A stretch of 64,000 nucleotides of DNA from Arctopsyche grandis (lineage: Eukaryota > Arthropoda > Insecta > Trichoptera > Hydropsychidae), in assembly GCF_051622035.1 (NCBI RefSeq), contig NC_135365.1, forward strand, positions 21,037,501 through 21,101,500, in the 5' to 3' direction. Under the pieces are notes generated by a model that saw only the letters and a program-made list of their open reading frames with translations, did no database searches and had not been told where the DNA came from. Position 1 is the first letter of the stretch, and each line of letters begins with the position of its first letter. Positions 53,701-63,958 of this stretch are shown one piece after another. The position numbers and the translations under genes are program-made.

Positions 53701-56700
53701 ATTTTTTAATAAGCCTTAATTCAGCTTCAATTGTTAGTTCGTTATTAGAACTTCGTTCAAATATACATATGAATTACCTTCATCTAAGAAATCTTCTTCT
53801 TCATCTTGTTTCAAAAGTTCGTTTTGCTTTTCTGGATCAGTCACCATAGTTACGACATGAGAAGCGTGTTGTCGATCTTCTTGCATCATTTCTTCTAATC
53901 TACCAGCTAATGCCTAAGTTAAACAATATTTATTATTAAGAATACTTACAAATATTCATTTTTATATGCAAAAAAAATCTACCTCTCCCCACTGATAGAA
54001 CATTTTCCCTGCAGTTCGAAGTCTCCTCAAACCTGGATGTGATGATACTAAAAATGTGCCATACAATAAAATAACACTATATTTTCAAGTTCAATTTGTT
54101 CATTGTACGTACATTAATAGATAATTATTGCTTATAGAACTACATATATACCTCTTCCGGGAATTGGCACCGAAGCTCTAATATTGGGTATGTCGACTTT
54201 CATCCATTGAGGCCACTGTCCTTTGTTACAACTGTGCACTAAATTGGCACATTCCAATAACATGCAAGCGCGTGATACAACAGGAGTATGGGGCTGAAAA
54301 TAAGATCAAATTCTATTAAACACAATTCCATTAAAATCTAATACAACACACATGTATGGAGCTTTCATACCAAATCCAACAGTGCTGCCATGAGATGTGG
54401 ATCAGGTAGTGAACCAGGCTGACAAGTATCAACAAGGAATGAAAAACGTAACATTCCGCTATAAATAGGTTCCAGGGGTACTAAACGTCTCTCTTTCAGG
54501 ACAACAACTTCAGTGCCACCAAGATTTTCACACACTTCAGATGAGTTTCGGCGACTCATAACTAAATAAAAAGTTAAATATAACAATCTTGAATTGATTA
54601 TATTTAATAACAAATGTCGATATTTTTAAACTAACAATTTCCTGGGGATTCTTCGAGGCTACCATCCCGTTTCTTTCCTTTCTTGAAACCCAATCTTCCG
54701 AGCCTATCTTCGACTCTCCTACGTGCACTTCGAAAAGTTCGGACAGCTTTTGTACCACCACTGATTCCACTGGAGCTACTACGTCCTCGAACACCCATTC
54801 CCATTGGCATCATCGAAGCCTGTCTCATGAGATGGGGTGGAGCTTCACTCGGCGGAGAGTCAGAATCACCATACGACGTCGAAGAACTTGATCCATACGG
54901 CTTTTTGAACCATTTCACTAAATCAGACATATAAATTAAATATGGGATACAAACAATCTTGAACATTTTATGGTAAACTCACCGATACCTCCAAATTTTT
55001 TGGACTTTGATGATGTTGATTTATTTGATGTTGTCGATTCTCCCATGGCGCAAAGTGTTCGTTCACTTTGTCTGGGTGTTAGAGTGTGGTATGGATGCTT
55101 CTTGCGAAGGTTTCCTAGAGGACTTTGGCTTGCTTTGCTGCTGTCATCGCAAGGCTCAGTCTCCAGAAGGCTCTGCAATACATACAAAACTTCAATCTTA
55201 CCGAAACATTTTCAGTAATCGTGAGTTCCAAAAGAAATTTTAAGAAATATTTGGGATTAAAACTCACAGCACATGTTGATGATGTACTCCTTTTTTTAAA
55301 CAAAAATTTCCTATTGCTTTTTTCATCTATGACAAAACTGGAATCGGCACCCGTATCAGATTCTCTTTCCTCCATCTCATGATTATGAATTGGTCTACAA
55401 AAAAAAAAAAAAAAAACAGTATTTAAAGTCTTATTAGTTAATTGTACTATATTTTTATAATCAAATATAACCTTATAACTCTTGTAGTTTGTAAATTATT
55501 GTCAGATTTATTCGGTCTATCTGCCGAATCCAAAAGACCACTCAATGCAACAATTCTAAAAACACCACCATGAGCTTCTTTCACATATGTTATCAAATGG
55601 CGAATATCTCTATGTAATACCTGAAAACAAAAACATATACACAATATTGTGTCTATTTTTATATGTAATGCTAATATAATAAATATAAATACTAACAATA
55701 TCTTCTTGTATTTTCAAATCTTTAATTTCATGAACAAGTCGAGTCACCAAGATTTTGAACATACATTCGACAACTTGTCCTTCCACACTTTGTCCACCAG
55801 CTGAACCTAGACCAGCTCCGAAATTTGTCGCATATCCACCATGAGTAGTGTCCGGTGATTTAGAATTAGTTCGTTTTTGATCTATCATAATATATGCATA
55901 TTATATACAGTATTCATAAACACAAATCGACAATAAACGTGTATATAGTAATATTGACATACTCAGAGGAGAGAGCAAGGTGCTGGGATCTACACAAAAA
56001 GCAAGGTAAGCGTGCAAGAATGGCATCAGCTTATGCAATGGTCTTCTTGCAGCTGCTGCACGTAAAAGATTAGCAGCAGCCACTGGAGCTGCTCTTCTAG
56101 CTCGACCTAATAAACAACGAGCTTGCACTCTCAAGCATTCAGCTGGTGGTCCTCTAGCTGCAGCTCCACAGCCCTGATTACAACCCAACTGCTGTATAAC
56201 ACTAAAAATGAAAATATGAATCATCAATATACCATATAAAAGTAAAAAAATAAATATATATGTTTGAATACTAACCGCATAATAATATTCATAATTAAAT
56301 AATGTGGACATGTAGCTGTCTCCGTTGGCTTTGCACTGTCCCTTCGTTGATCAGATTTGTCCGTTGTTGATGATTCTTGACACTGACCGATGATTAAACT
56401 TGCATCTTTCGTCTAAAATGTGTTTTTCTTATATTTTTCTCATCTTATGATTAATTTATAATATTTGAACACATCGAAAAATGGAATTCATACTTTAGTT
56501 TCTTTGGAAGCACTCATTTCAGCAGAAGCTTGCGTCTCCTTACACGGTGTATCCGTATGGTTGCGGGAGTGGCAACGACCCAATTTTAATACCCCTACAT
56601 CTAATAGAACCTCGACTAAATTCAACATAACTTCTATTACCCTAACTGTCCAACAAAGATTGTCTCGCATAGCAGCGAAATGCACAGCCTATAACATTTC

Positions 56701-59700
56701 AAAACATGATTTATATTTAAAATTGAATTTGTGATACCCAAAGTTTAACTACATGAAGAATCGTTTACCTTCAATATTACTAAAAAGTCAATATCTCCAT
56801 CTTTCGTAATGTAGCAAAGCGAACCAGGCGCTTCTTGAATTTCATCGGTGACGTAAGTGATGTTGGAGTCTGTTTGGGACCTGGTCAAGCTCGGTTTCCT
56901 CTCGGGTGTGATGTGAGTACCTTGCATGCTGACCGAATCCAACTGGGACTCCAATGAACCCTTGAAAAATGTAATAAGTAAAATATATAGTATACGTAAA
57001 AGTACAAAAAAAAAAATGAAAAAATGAAAAATACCTGTCTTGTTTTCATAAAATCTGGGGAAGGTATTGGTGTATGTTCTGTAACTGTTATTATGGGATT
57101 TTGGGTAGCTGGAGGATGACTATACTGAAGTTCAAATGGCTTGCGACGTTCAGTTTTGATCTCTCCAATATACCTAATCCAAAAAATATGTATTTTACTG
57201 TCAAATAAACAAATTGCCAATATTTAATAGCATTTCACAAGATAAGATTTCTATTTATATTTTAAATAATTTAATAATATTAGTATATATACATAGTCCA
57301 ATTTTAAATTTTAAATATCACTAGCGCAACTTAAATGTAAAAAATATAAATAATGATCAAATATAAAATTTTGCAAAACTAAAATGTAATTTAGATTTCT
57401 TTTATCGATAGACAAATTTTTATATTTTTTATATTATTAAATAAAATGTTTATTATAGGTGGTTATTTTTCAAATGAATAAAATAAAACAATATTCAAAA
57501 GCGTCAAACATAACTTTCTACAATGTCTTACTCTAAATTTACTTACGAATATTATATGTATAGGTATATTGTATATGAAGCAGTACATTCTAATGAATTT
57601 CAAGAAGCCAATTCACTGGTATTCAAACTCAAACAACTCAAAACCATTCCCAAATAACTACTGTTTAATATATTTAATTATTTGCTCCCGTTGAATATAA
57701 TCAAAGGACAAATAATTAACAACTTAACAAACGACCTGTATTCGGTATAACATTCTTAAGTGTAACTATGTATAACAAACATTATGTATAATACAATTTA
57801 CGGCAGTATATGTATGTATGATCTGCTGAACTTAAATTATTGTGCCAAGCTGTACTACAATATGGTAATAATACATTATGAAAAATATATGTCTTAAATA
57901 GAATTTTTTAAATTGTAAAAGCATTCGATCTGATGCCCAACTTACCCTACTGCCGTCAGCTCGTCTATCAAACAGCTGTTTGTGTATAGGACAGATAGAA
58001 GAGTGATGATAGTGAAACGGTTTAAATTTTATAAATAAATTTAGATCAGTTGAAATAATACGGAAACAATTAACATATTTAAAAAAATATATGTAGATAG
58101 GATTTCAGTAGTTTGTATTGTAACTATGTAAGTCGAAAAGTTTAATTGAAAATAAGATTGTGAATATATTAAATTAATTTAGTATGTATGTAGATAAAAT
58201 TTCAGTTAAAATATACATATGTATGCATGTATATATAAAAAGTAGTAGCACTCAACAATTTAAGACCAGGGGTTAATGTTGAAATCATTATAGCACGTTT
58301 TAAACACGATTGTAACATAACTTAAGATAATGATTATAATTAGCAAGATTAGATGATGAATAATTCAAACTTGTCAAGATGTAAAGGCCGCTACATACAT
58401 ATGTATGTATGGCCGGAGCGAAAAATACGAATTTTAGATTTTCATCGATGGACCTAGTGGAAAGTTCGAAACTTTTCTCTGAAAAGAGATATACATATGA
58501 AAAATATCTACTTTTTTAGAATTTCTATTGAAATAAATTGATTAATTAGAGGCACAGGACATTGTTTAACCCAGAGAGATGTAATAAGAATAGAGGGGAC
58601 CTTACGAATAAATAATTGTTGTAAATTTTACGCGGTACGTCTCTATAAATACGCTACATCGCACGGAATACAATCGGATCAATTTACTTATAAAAATGTA
58701 TCCCATGTTGTTTATTGTGTGTTTTTGAATGTATTGTGCAATTTTTACCGATGCTTGCCCATCTTGAGAATAATATAAATAAACAGAAAAGTTTTTATCG
58801 GACATACGTCGAGCACCAAACGTCAAATACGACTGATGCTAAAATTATTTAGATCTGTCCGTGGACAGAATGTCACTTGACAACAATATAACACCTAAAG
58901 CCACTTCTATTAATATTACATTTCTCTGGTTTAACCTCTTAATCGCCACGTGTTTGTACAAACCGCTTCGATTATTTTATAACATGTTTTTAGTGCCAAC
59001 CCTTGACACTACCACTTGAATATATCACAAACTATCGAAAAATATTGACTTTTTTTCAAGTTCATTAGTATCACAGGATATTTTTAGATGTCACTGTGAA
59101 GAAATCAAAATTAATTTCGAGTCAGCCTAAAATATGAAAGAGCACGCACCGGTGCGCTTATGGCGATGAAGTGGTTAAAACCAATGAAATTTTTTATTTA
59201 ACGTTTTCTTGATACGACTAAAGTTTTCTACTTGGTTCATTGATGAAAATTGAAAAATCGCTTATCGCTCTGGCCTAATATATAGGCTATAGGATGACTA
59301 CATATGTATGTAGAAAGACAGCACTAAAATATTATATTATGTTATAAAATTGTAATAATTGAAAAATATTTTTTATAAAATCATGCTTAATTAAATAGTA
59401 TGTAAGTTTTATAGATAGTAAATATTTACCGAGGAAAATATTCAGAATATAATATTTTCTAATTTCAGAAAAAAGGGAAGAATCTACATACATTTTATTC
59501 ACATTAAATATTATACTAAGGACTTGTAAGATTTGTATTGTGTTGTGTTGTGAAAATGATGTACTTTTAAATTATATAATTGAATATATCATATTTTGTG
59601 GAAAATTTGTAAAGAGACTTATTCATTTTGAAGAAGGAATTATAATAAGATAATTATTAAATATATGTATGTAAATATTAGGCTTTATATGTATATGTAC

Positions 59701-62700
59701 GTATCACAGATACACATAGATATAACAGTATGCATTGATAAAATGCATTTTTATTTAATTAAAAAAAAAACTTATTAGAATTATATGTATGTATAATCAC
59801 CTAAGACTTGGCATGCTTTTTCCTTTCACCAAATTTGACGGCATAGCCATTACTTTTCTGTGATGAGTTGCAACTGGAGAAAGTGGTGGAAAATTGCGAC
59901 TCAACGCCGAACCTGGTCTATCATCTCCCGTATCGAGACTTCGATGGTATTCCTAAAATTAACATTCAAGCTAAAATCAGCAAAAGCAATGCTTTCAACA
60001 GCTGAAAATTAAAAAAGAATGCTTACAGATTGGTCATAGAGGGTCGCCTTGGGATCTTCTTGTCCGATTTTTTCAAGTGCTTTCTCAGATTTGGACATGA
60101 GTTTCGTTTCGACGAACGCTCTTAGATCGGCCATTTTCTTCCTCTTCTTTACTTTCTCGCTGGCCCTTCTCGGGATGCTCACAGGCTCTTCTGGGGGCTT
60201 TGGAACGCTTGTGAATGGACATTCGGCTATAGGCGACACGTCTTTCAACTCGGGCACTTCCATGAAATTCTTCAACGATTCGCGCTTCTTCGATTCCGGA
60301 CTTTGGTAGATGGAAACCTCGATCTTGGGTATGGGTAACGAATTGCTCCTTTTGCGCGGTTGGCTCTGATTTGACACATCGTCGCTTATGTCTCGCAGCC
60401 TGCGGATGTAAACGTCTCAAAGTATGGGTCATCGGACTGTGTGACGATGATTTAAATTAAACTTACCTGTTGTAAATGTAGTGTAGAGACCAGTAGACGC
60501 CTTCCTCTTGCCATTGAGATACGAATAAACATCTCAAAACGGCCACGTCTAGGAATGTGGCCGCTAGAACGTCTCCTCCTTTCGACGAAGTGGCAGCATG
60601 CGGCGATCGAGCACAACTATCGACGGATTCCTTATCTGATGAACTGAAAGAAACATTTCGAAATCAAATAATGACATTTTTCGAAACTTTTCAAAGGAAA
60701 TGTGCGTAGTATATCCTCAATATACCCAATATTTAATCGCCATAGTTCTTTATCAACTCAATATAAAATAAAATTATATCGCGTGCTCATATTACCAATA
60801 CACTATTCAACACGGAAAATGGTTCAGAGACGAGATATGACTTTTCTTGTAGATCTATGCCCAGTGAACACGAATCTGGTAATAAAAAATGTTGATTGGC
60901 TCGAGATTCGGAGATATATGTGTTTTTTAAATCGCGCGATTTTTCTATATCTTGGTGTTGTTCGGTCGATTTCTCAAAATCTGTTAATTTTCTGTTCAAA
61001 ATGAATATTGGAATCTATAGTCGGATATTTTATCTTTCATTTGTAGTACTTTTCAGCTTTCAAATCTCTCTAAGTAGTCGTCCAGTTCAAATCAAAGTCA
61101 AAATTACGTATTTTCACTTGGGATTTTTCCCCACTGTTAATATTATATTATATTGAGTATTTTCTATTGAAACATGTTTATTAGGATAGTGTTCTGACCA
61201 CATTATTTTTTGTTTTCGTTTAAAAGGGTTAACTGGAAGTGTGCTGAACTTTAAATCGGTAAAATTGCGACCAAAAAGCTCGTACTAGTGTTGTTCGGTC
61301 GATGTCTCAAAATCTGTCAATTTCCTATTCAAAATAAATATTGGAGTCTATAGTCGGGTATTTTTGTAGTACTTTTCAGCTTTCAAATTTATTTTAAAAT
61401 CGTTTATTTTATCGAGGTAAGCCAGTTATCAATAGAATTTGTGTTATTAATTGTGATATTAATCCACAATAATAATCGAAATATGATTATTCTAAGTGGA
61501 ATTTTTTTTAATTTTCATATAAAGACAATTTAATATATTATCCCTATTAATTCAATTCAGATTCGTGTAAATAAGAGTAAATAATAGTACTTGTTTTTAC
61601 ATACCTCCTTTACGTTTCACTTACGATTACAATTCAGGAAAAAGTTTGCCTCTTATCCGATCGTTTTCATACTTTGCCATATTGCTCATTTTGGTCATCA
61701 ATATAAGTAAATGGATCCTCCGCAATTACAATGGTGCAAAAATATCAAAAATAACTGGACGACTATTTAGAGAGATTTGAAAGCTGAAAAGTACTACAAA
61801 TGAAAGATAAAATACCCGACTATAGTTTCCAATATTTATTTTGAACAGGAAATTGACAGATTTTGAGACATCGACCGAACAATACCAAGATATAGAAAAA
61901 TCGCGTACATACATATATTTTCGAATCTCGAGCCAATCAACATTTTTTATTACCAGATTCGTGTTCACTGGGTATAATTCTACAAGAAAAGTTATATCTC
62001 ATCTTTGAACTAAAAAAAATCTTCATTTGTCGAACAGTGTTATTAACCTGTACTTATAATAACGCATAATTATGAATAACGCCTCCAACACTAACCTTTC
62101 CAAGCTCCAAATAATACAAAATAAATCCCTTAAAATAATTAGCACACCCATGTATACTAACATGAAAAACTACATGCCAAAAATAATATTCTGTCACAGA
62201 TACTACTAACAAACTAACCAGTAGATTCTACAACAGAATCACTAATAACCATACTAGTAAAGAGCCTCGGTGATTACAACAAAATGTCTATACCTTTCAG
62301 GTATGAACACAGATTACCTAAATACAATCTGTTTTAGATCGTTAACTTTGAAGAGTCTTTAGTTAATATTATGTATAAGATGTATTATGAGCATTTATAA
62401 GAATTGTAAATAGGTTTTTGAGCTCTTTTTTTCCTATTATGCTGTATATTACCATTAGAATAATATAATACTTTAATTACTAACAAAAATAAAATAAAAT
62501 TGTAAAATAGAAAACGATCAGTAGATCAGTAGCTATGTATTAAAATAGATATAAGATGCATTGTGAATATAATTTAGTAATAATAAAAAGCGTTTAAAAA
62601 TAATAAGAAAAGGAAATGTGGTGGATTTTACCTCATCTTTTGCATCTGTGGTGTTTTTGTGGAGGGCAATGGTACTTTGGTGGTTTCGTGAGTGCTTGAA

Positions 62701-63958
62701 ATCGGACCCAATACAGTTTTTCCACCGGATTGGTGAAGAAGACTGGCATCTGCTGTATATATGGAAGGATCTCTAAGAAGACCTGAAGCATTGTTGTGTA
62801 CAGATGGTATACGAAATATAACCTGAAATATACATACATAGTAGACAATGTAATAGATTACATATTCGACATCACATTAAGAAAAATTTCCATTATTTCT
62901 GTTTTTATCTTACAAGTGTACATATGTTAGGTATATTCAGACAAATTTTTACATTAGAGCTGATCCTGAATATATACCCATTCAACTAATTACTACTCTT
63001 TCAAAATATATCATAATAATAAGTACATCATTTCAGTTCCCTTAGCTTTGAATATCATCACAATGTCATAACAAATGTATGTATACGTTAGGCCGAAGCA
63101 ATACATACGAATTTAGGACTTAAGGATGTACCTAGTGGAAAACTGATAGTGAAAAAATGCTGTTCTGTACCACCAAAAAATCGATTTATGTCGACAAAAA
63201 TTTCGAAAACTAGTTTTCTTTTATATATCTCTGGTTTTGACTTTTTTTCTATTAAAAAAATAAAATACACACTCAATGCAAACATATTTAAGTTTATTTG
63301 GGTCGATTAGGATAAGCTTTGACTGATTAACGATAATTCAAAGTCGTCGTTTCGCTAAAAAGTCTCAATAAAAAGCATTATTTTCAGAGAATCATAATTT
63401 TTTTCATGTTCCCTAAATTATTTTGAAAATAAAAGTTGCCGAGAGCTTTTTAAAATATTTGCCTGTAATCTGAATACAAAAAACCTTGAAAAAAATCAAG
63501 AATTTCATTAAATGTAGGAGGCTAAAATGCCCTGTTTTGACGTACATATAACCTGATGTTTTGTTTTTCTCATATTTTCGTAAAGCCCTCAATAAAATTT
63601 ATTATAAATAAATGTTTATTTATAGCTACTATTATATATTATATTAAATGTAGATGTTGAAAAATACTTACAACATGTTCTTCTTCAGTACTTGAACTTT
63701 CTTCAGGTATAGTTTCAGGAAATACAGTATCTTTGGGTGAAGATACCCAACCCTGAGTGACGTGCATCTAAAATACACAATTAAATAAAAACAATGTGTA
63801 TTAAACATTATTAAATGTATGTACGTAAAAAAGACATATTATAAAGACCTCATCATCAACATTGGACGGTTTGCCTGTTTGGTGATCGGAGAATGACATG
63901 CTTATGGTTTGACTCGGAGGACTTTCAGCATTAGCATATTCATCCTTGGAAGGTTTAC
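29411..63958 (-). CDS. unc80: Protein unc-80, accessory subunit of the NALCN/narrow-abdomen leak channel (5' end outside window)
   Basis: Fifty-six exons recognised, about 3,280 codons; the N-terminal part of the protein lies beyond the right edge. UNC80 is a very large, mostly alpha-helical cytoplasmic protein that bridges the sodium-leak channel NALCN (narrow abdomen in flies) and UNC79. It sets neuronal resting excitability and, in flies, locomotor rhythm output. Diagnostic blocks shared with vertebrate UNC80 run in order through the exons: FLDVAVLRCL, KEAHGGVFRIVALSGLLDSA, FYQWGE, EEEDFLDE, LLLEITAFLRE, FVNSFNYYCSHQNFCHP, VWPRMEEGA, FKDLKQILRKEQCD, LNVLNGAVILHSEDS, EKPLKAIDFCYHDE, ADIAHSLLK and FCSTVVRLIALQI. 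No transmembrane segment is expected. Length, block order and phase-consistent splicing make the call firm. Exon lists are in the five block entries. The gene hosts a nested receptor gene, a partial self-duplication and many element insertions. Confidence 0.95.
30018..30821. mobile_element. Foldback element with CACTGAGCAACAAAAA ends plus a third half-copy
   Basis: About 130 bp at 30228-30360 (starting CACTGAGCAAC) recur inverted at 30690-30821. A third, diverged copy of the arm starts at 30018 in the same direction as the left arm. The internal segments ACTCAAAATCTAGTATTGA and ATTGGAATCAATAGTCAGAT resemble sequence in the inverted structure at 60,819-62,009, so the two may be related families. 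It lies in unc80 intron 54, upstream of the nested receptor gene. Confidence 0.55.
30902..30942. other. Perfect hairpin, stem of at least 15 bp
   Basis: AAATGTCAATGCTCA at 30904-30918 and its exact complement at 30926-30940, extended by A/T pairs, with a 7-nt loop. It lies about 280 bp upstream of the receptor start codon. No function can be assigned; it may be a remnant of the adjacent foldback DNA. Confidence 0.6.
31218..33170 (+). CDS. Divergent ionotropic receptor (IR), intronless, nested in unc80
   Basis: A single 650-codon open frame. IRs are ligand-gated cation channels of the iGluR superfamily, used by arthropod chemosensory neurons and located in dendritic membranes. Seen: a divergent N-terminal half; S1 ligand-binding lobe with GDLVYDRADIGIGAY and RRVQVIDISYGYD (about 315-346); TM1 about 373-392; pore/TM2 region about 427-453 ending YQGSLVGFL; S2 lobe about 460-600; TM3 about 608-637; short cytoplasmic tail. 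The layout and lack of introns match the fast-evolving antennal-independent ('divergent') IR class; I cannot assign a numbered subfamily. Residue 21 (ATG at 31278) begins a canonical signal peptide, MNLKLALIICSSIIVSA, so translation may start there. It lies in unc80 intron 54, opposite strand, with its stop 10 bp from the exon 54 donor. Confidence 0.9.
   Translation: MKVHSVFHCLFQVHHIGCNTMNLKLALIICSSIIVSANEIINAISAMNDTFFLDNGLCLCAAEIARRFFFRYQFIALILAYGAKENRCMMNENEQFQEILNQLIFYVGQFSCVGTVRDVNVEMEMACQNYILIIQNAKSFKENLDLIPGSRFEYSGRVIIIVKKNWMSKQDVVDNVHEIFKVCWDLRMTNVVAIADFNNVVSIFTFFPFYARNCKALRVIELDRWSGDSFEVNAELYPLKTTQMHGCPVVVTTVERYPHVIVERLDNGTILLDGMEGELIKLLSNLMNFSLEVIEPQDEYTWGRWNGTAWTGATGDLVYDRADIGIGAYIPSLRRVQVIDISYGYDTVYVVWTIRKVEKGKSAEKLLLPFKKYVWIMILTTILISMILMYILKNIMSNKTFQSKHIGLSFWEVTLGLSLKFMPSGRFVCYVFTVWMWTSMVLRNIYQGSLVGFLTHTYYEASINSMKDLIENGFSFYGTTQVVDMMKNVSDNDYVMEILSKLHVIYTEMEYDNITQLIVEGKIYGAIPHLKNRVPELNYKFQDKGMLRILRETYRSQIIAFAFPKFSPIINGVNQWIHRISEAGLIDKWMEDRTWPEVKLKNDPLVIQMYHVLGPFIILLIGEAIAVIVLLAEVIYIRYINKKESTAKFI
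33180..37231 (-). CDS. unc80: unc80 exons 46-54
   Basis: Exons: 37108-37231, 36805-37029, 36549-36733, 36289-36475, 36090-36221, 35720-35857, 33729-33878, 33445-33647, 33180-33376. The first three encode conserved helical sequence (MNLFMPLCLRVGSGRKD, MLVCFESELVADWGR). The later ones are low complexity: a glycine run, an alanine run (RDAAAAAVAARR), a Gln/Pro/His-rich stretch and an Arg-rich patch (FRLRRSRRNRVE). These match the poorly conserved C-terminal region of the family. Exon 46 and the 3' part of exon 45 are partly copied at 47,760-49,436. Confidence 0.9.
33718..33723 (+). terminator. First plus-strand AATAAA after the receptor gene
   Basis: The nearest canonical polyadenylation hexamer downstream of the receptor stop codon, about 550 bp away. 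A transcript ending here would be antisense to two unc80 exons. Use of a non-canonical signal nearer the stop is possible. Confidence 0.3.
34183..34685. mobile_element. MITE with TTAA target duplication
   Basis: Ends GAGGGCTGGACACC and (inverted) GAGGGCTGTACACC, flanked on both sides by TTAA (34179-34182 and 34686-34689). That target site is used by piggyBac and Kolobok elements. About 503 bp, no transposase. Near the right end, GTCGCATTCACTCAATATAT is tandemly repeated. It lies in unc80 intron 51. Confidence 0.75.
37495..37575 (+). pseudogene. THAP-domain-like first-exon fragment in unc80 intron 45
   Basis: An ATG-started frame of 26 codons reads MPTYSVKLCYNYSRK and then KKADGITYHK before a stop. 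The spacing resembles the start of a THAP zinc finger (Cys, basic stretch, GI-[ST]-[FY]-H), but the second cysteine is missing. The sequence continues CATAA/GTAATA, which could be an old splice donor, so it may be a captured first exon. It is repeated in copy 2 from 48139. Too short and altered to be functional. Confidence 0.35.
37657..38066. mobile_element. hAT-like MITE inside the duplicated block
   Basis: Left end CAGCGGTCGACAACC and right end that reads CAGCGGTCGGCAGTGGTCAG when inverted; CAG-G ends with CAACC are typical of hAT-related elements. No clear 8-bp target duplication. Carried along in copies at 48300-48709 and 49434-49811. Confidence 0.45.
38348..44667 (-). CDS. unc80: unc80 exons 24-45 (conserved core)
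   Basis: Exons: 44369-44667, 44183-44302, 43940-44103, 43738-43867, 43272-43501, 42854-43079, 42598-42784, 42347-42510, 42026-42274, 41824-41956, 41608-41748, 40782-40975, 40569-40714, 40306-40500, 40039-40234, 39740-39958, 39518-39663, 39272-39446, 39036-39188, 38756-38959, 38563-38679, 38348-38482. Exon 24 carries a glycine run (about GGGGSGGGGGGGGG) ahead of GLPWIK. Exon 25 holds the cysteine/histidine-rich FCHPFCYKR block. Exon 30 ends in a GC donor (needed by phase). Exon 35 has two acceptors 36 nt apart. A solo LTR occupies intron 34. All junctions keep phase. Confidence 0.93.
41038..41556 (+). mobile_element. Solo LTR, family copy C (in unc80 intron 34)
   Basis: The longest copy of the LTR family: from TATAGGAATATAGCAC to GGGTCAACACACC. 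It contains CACACGTG motifs, a TATA-like ATATAAAGC near 41383 and AATAAA at about 41501, in the right order for an LTR promoter and polyadenylation signal. Opposite to unc80. Its start lies 27 bp beyond a duplicated splice acceptor. Confidence 0.65.
46069..52249 (-). CDS. unc80: unc80 exons 21-23
   Basis: Exon 21 is 52062-52249 or 52069-52249 (LLLEITAFLRE, then ERIYR). Exon 22 is 49947-50181 or 49947-50167 (ARCNLSLAVYWIREANRR, RKISFVLHEPENESEGS). Exon 23 is 46069-46323 (GRPFLLRRGT, GSFKRKSLKLRR), with a strong GTAAGT donor. The 21/22 junction has two phase-consistent solutions: GTG donor at 52061 with acceptor before 50181, or CAG/GTCG donor at 52068 with acceptor before 50167. Exon 22 must end at 49947 (GTAATG donor) rather than at the nearby GTAAAC, since only the former keeps exon 23 in frame. 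Intron 22 contains the duplicated unc80 block. Confidence 0.85.
46398..47343. mobile_element. Foldback element, arms of about 110 bp
   Basis: The arm at 46398-46509 (containing CAGTAGCGTACAAAATAT) returns inverted at 47231-47343. The interior is AT-rich without coding. It lies in unc80 intron 22. Target-site duplication not resolved. Confidence 0.6.
47414..47521. repeat. Short inverted-end repeat enclosing a minisatellite
   Basis: Ends TTATACAGG and CCTGTATAA are inverted copies. Between them a unit of about 20 bp (GAAAAGGGGTCAATTTGAAAT and variants) occurs three times in tandem. Possibly a small MITE. Confidence 0.5.
47760..49436. repeat. Duplicated unc80 block, copy 2 (in unc80 intron 22)
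   Basis: Copy of 37,125-38,396 in the same orientation, carrying a partial exon 46 with its acceptor and a partial exon 45 with its donor. The exon 46 copy has a 2-bp insertion beside the acceptor that shifts its frame. Interrupted by the solo LTR at 48,859-49,243. Joins copy 3 at the tetranucleotide ACAG. Confidence 0.9.
48859..49243. mobile_element. Solo LTR, TGTTACGTA...TACGTAACA, 4-bp target duplication
   Basis: A 385-bp insertion absent from copy 1, which preserves the empty site. Ends TG...CA within a perfect inverted TGTTACGTA; ATAC is duplicated on both sides (48855-48858 and 49244-49247). These features fit a Ty3/gypsy-type LTR retrotransposon reduced to a solo LTR. The insertion postdates the block duplication. 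Confidence 0.85.
49434..49884. repeat. Duplicated block, copy 3 (partial)
   Basis: Repeats the hAT-like segment and about 70 bp beyond it, diverged by substitutions and a small deletion near the start. It ends about 60 bp from the end of unc80 exon 22. Confidence 0.85.
50989..51602. mobile_element. hAT MITE with perfect 8-bp target duplication
   Basis: Terminal CAGTGGCGTAGC and its inverse GCTACGCCACTG; CTCAAGAC on both sides (50981-50988 and 51603-51610). No transposase. G-rich stretches lie just inside both ends (one of 12 or more Gs near 51538). It lies in unc80 intron 21. Confidence 0.9.
52410..52770. mobile_element. MITE with about 46-bp TIRs
   Basis: GGTGCAAACGATCGAAAAGC at the left end and its near-exact complement at the right, extending through GACTGAACCACAGATTAA. 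About 361 bp, no coding. Target-site duplication not identified. It lies in unc80 intron 20. Confidence 0.75.
53325..53428. repeat. Degenerate minisatellite
   Basis: Repeated variants of TTCAGTTCCGGATTCC over about 100 bp in unc80 intron 20. No further meaning seen. Confidence 0.55.
53778..63958 (-). CDS. unc80: unc80 exons 1-20 as numbered in this window
   Basis: Exons: 63849-63958, 63672-63767, 62632-62822, 60467-60643, 60027-60399, 59801-59952, 57035-57173, 56769-56960, 56494-56688, 56276-56412, 55963-56201, 55697-55881, 55472-55620, 55268-55394, 54983-55172, 54636-54917, 54371-54561, 54152-54293, 53983-54047, 53778-53913. The rightmost exon starts with two bases of a split codon, so coding continues upstream outside the window. 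Conserved: DVAVLRCL and WQEEGVYWSL (exon 4), CMFKILVTRLVHEIKDL (exon 12), FLVDTCQPGSLPDP (exon 17), ACMLLECANLVHSCNKGQWP (exon 18). Between them lie serine/basic-rich linkers (exons 5, 15, 16), likely phosphorylated, as in vertebrate UNC80. Confidence 0.92.
57174..59800 (-). other. unc80 intron 6, no gene seen
   Basis: The 2.6-kb intron is AT-rich with no convincing coding on either strand. A block near 58,408-58,455 (GGCCGGAGCGAAAAATACGA, then GGACCTAGTGGAAA) recurs diverged near 63,092-63,142, so it is a dispersed repeat of unknown class. Confidence 0.5.
60819..62009. mobile_element. Large inverted repeat, arms of about 260 bp, with a third partial copy
   Basis: The arm at 60819-61086 (including GAACACGAATCTGGTAATAA and AGTAGTCGTCCAGTT) returns inverted at 61753-62009. 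A partial direct copy of the left arm lies at about 61274-61400. No transposase is seen. It lies in unc80 intron 3. Probably nested foldback/MITE insertions. Confidence 0.6.
62065..62345 (+). mobile_element. Jockey-type non-LTR remnant in unc80 intron 3
   Basis: Plus-strand translation gives NLSKLQIIQNKSLKIISTP and, after frame changes, RFYNRITNNHTS, the C-terminal signature of jockey-clade ORF2. Several stops; dead. Confidence 0.6.

Noticed and set aside
54683-55382. Plus-strand frames of 80-85 codons
   Set aside because: Antisense of unc80 exons 14-16.
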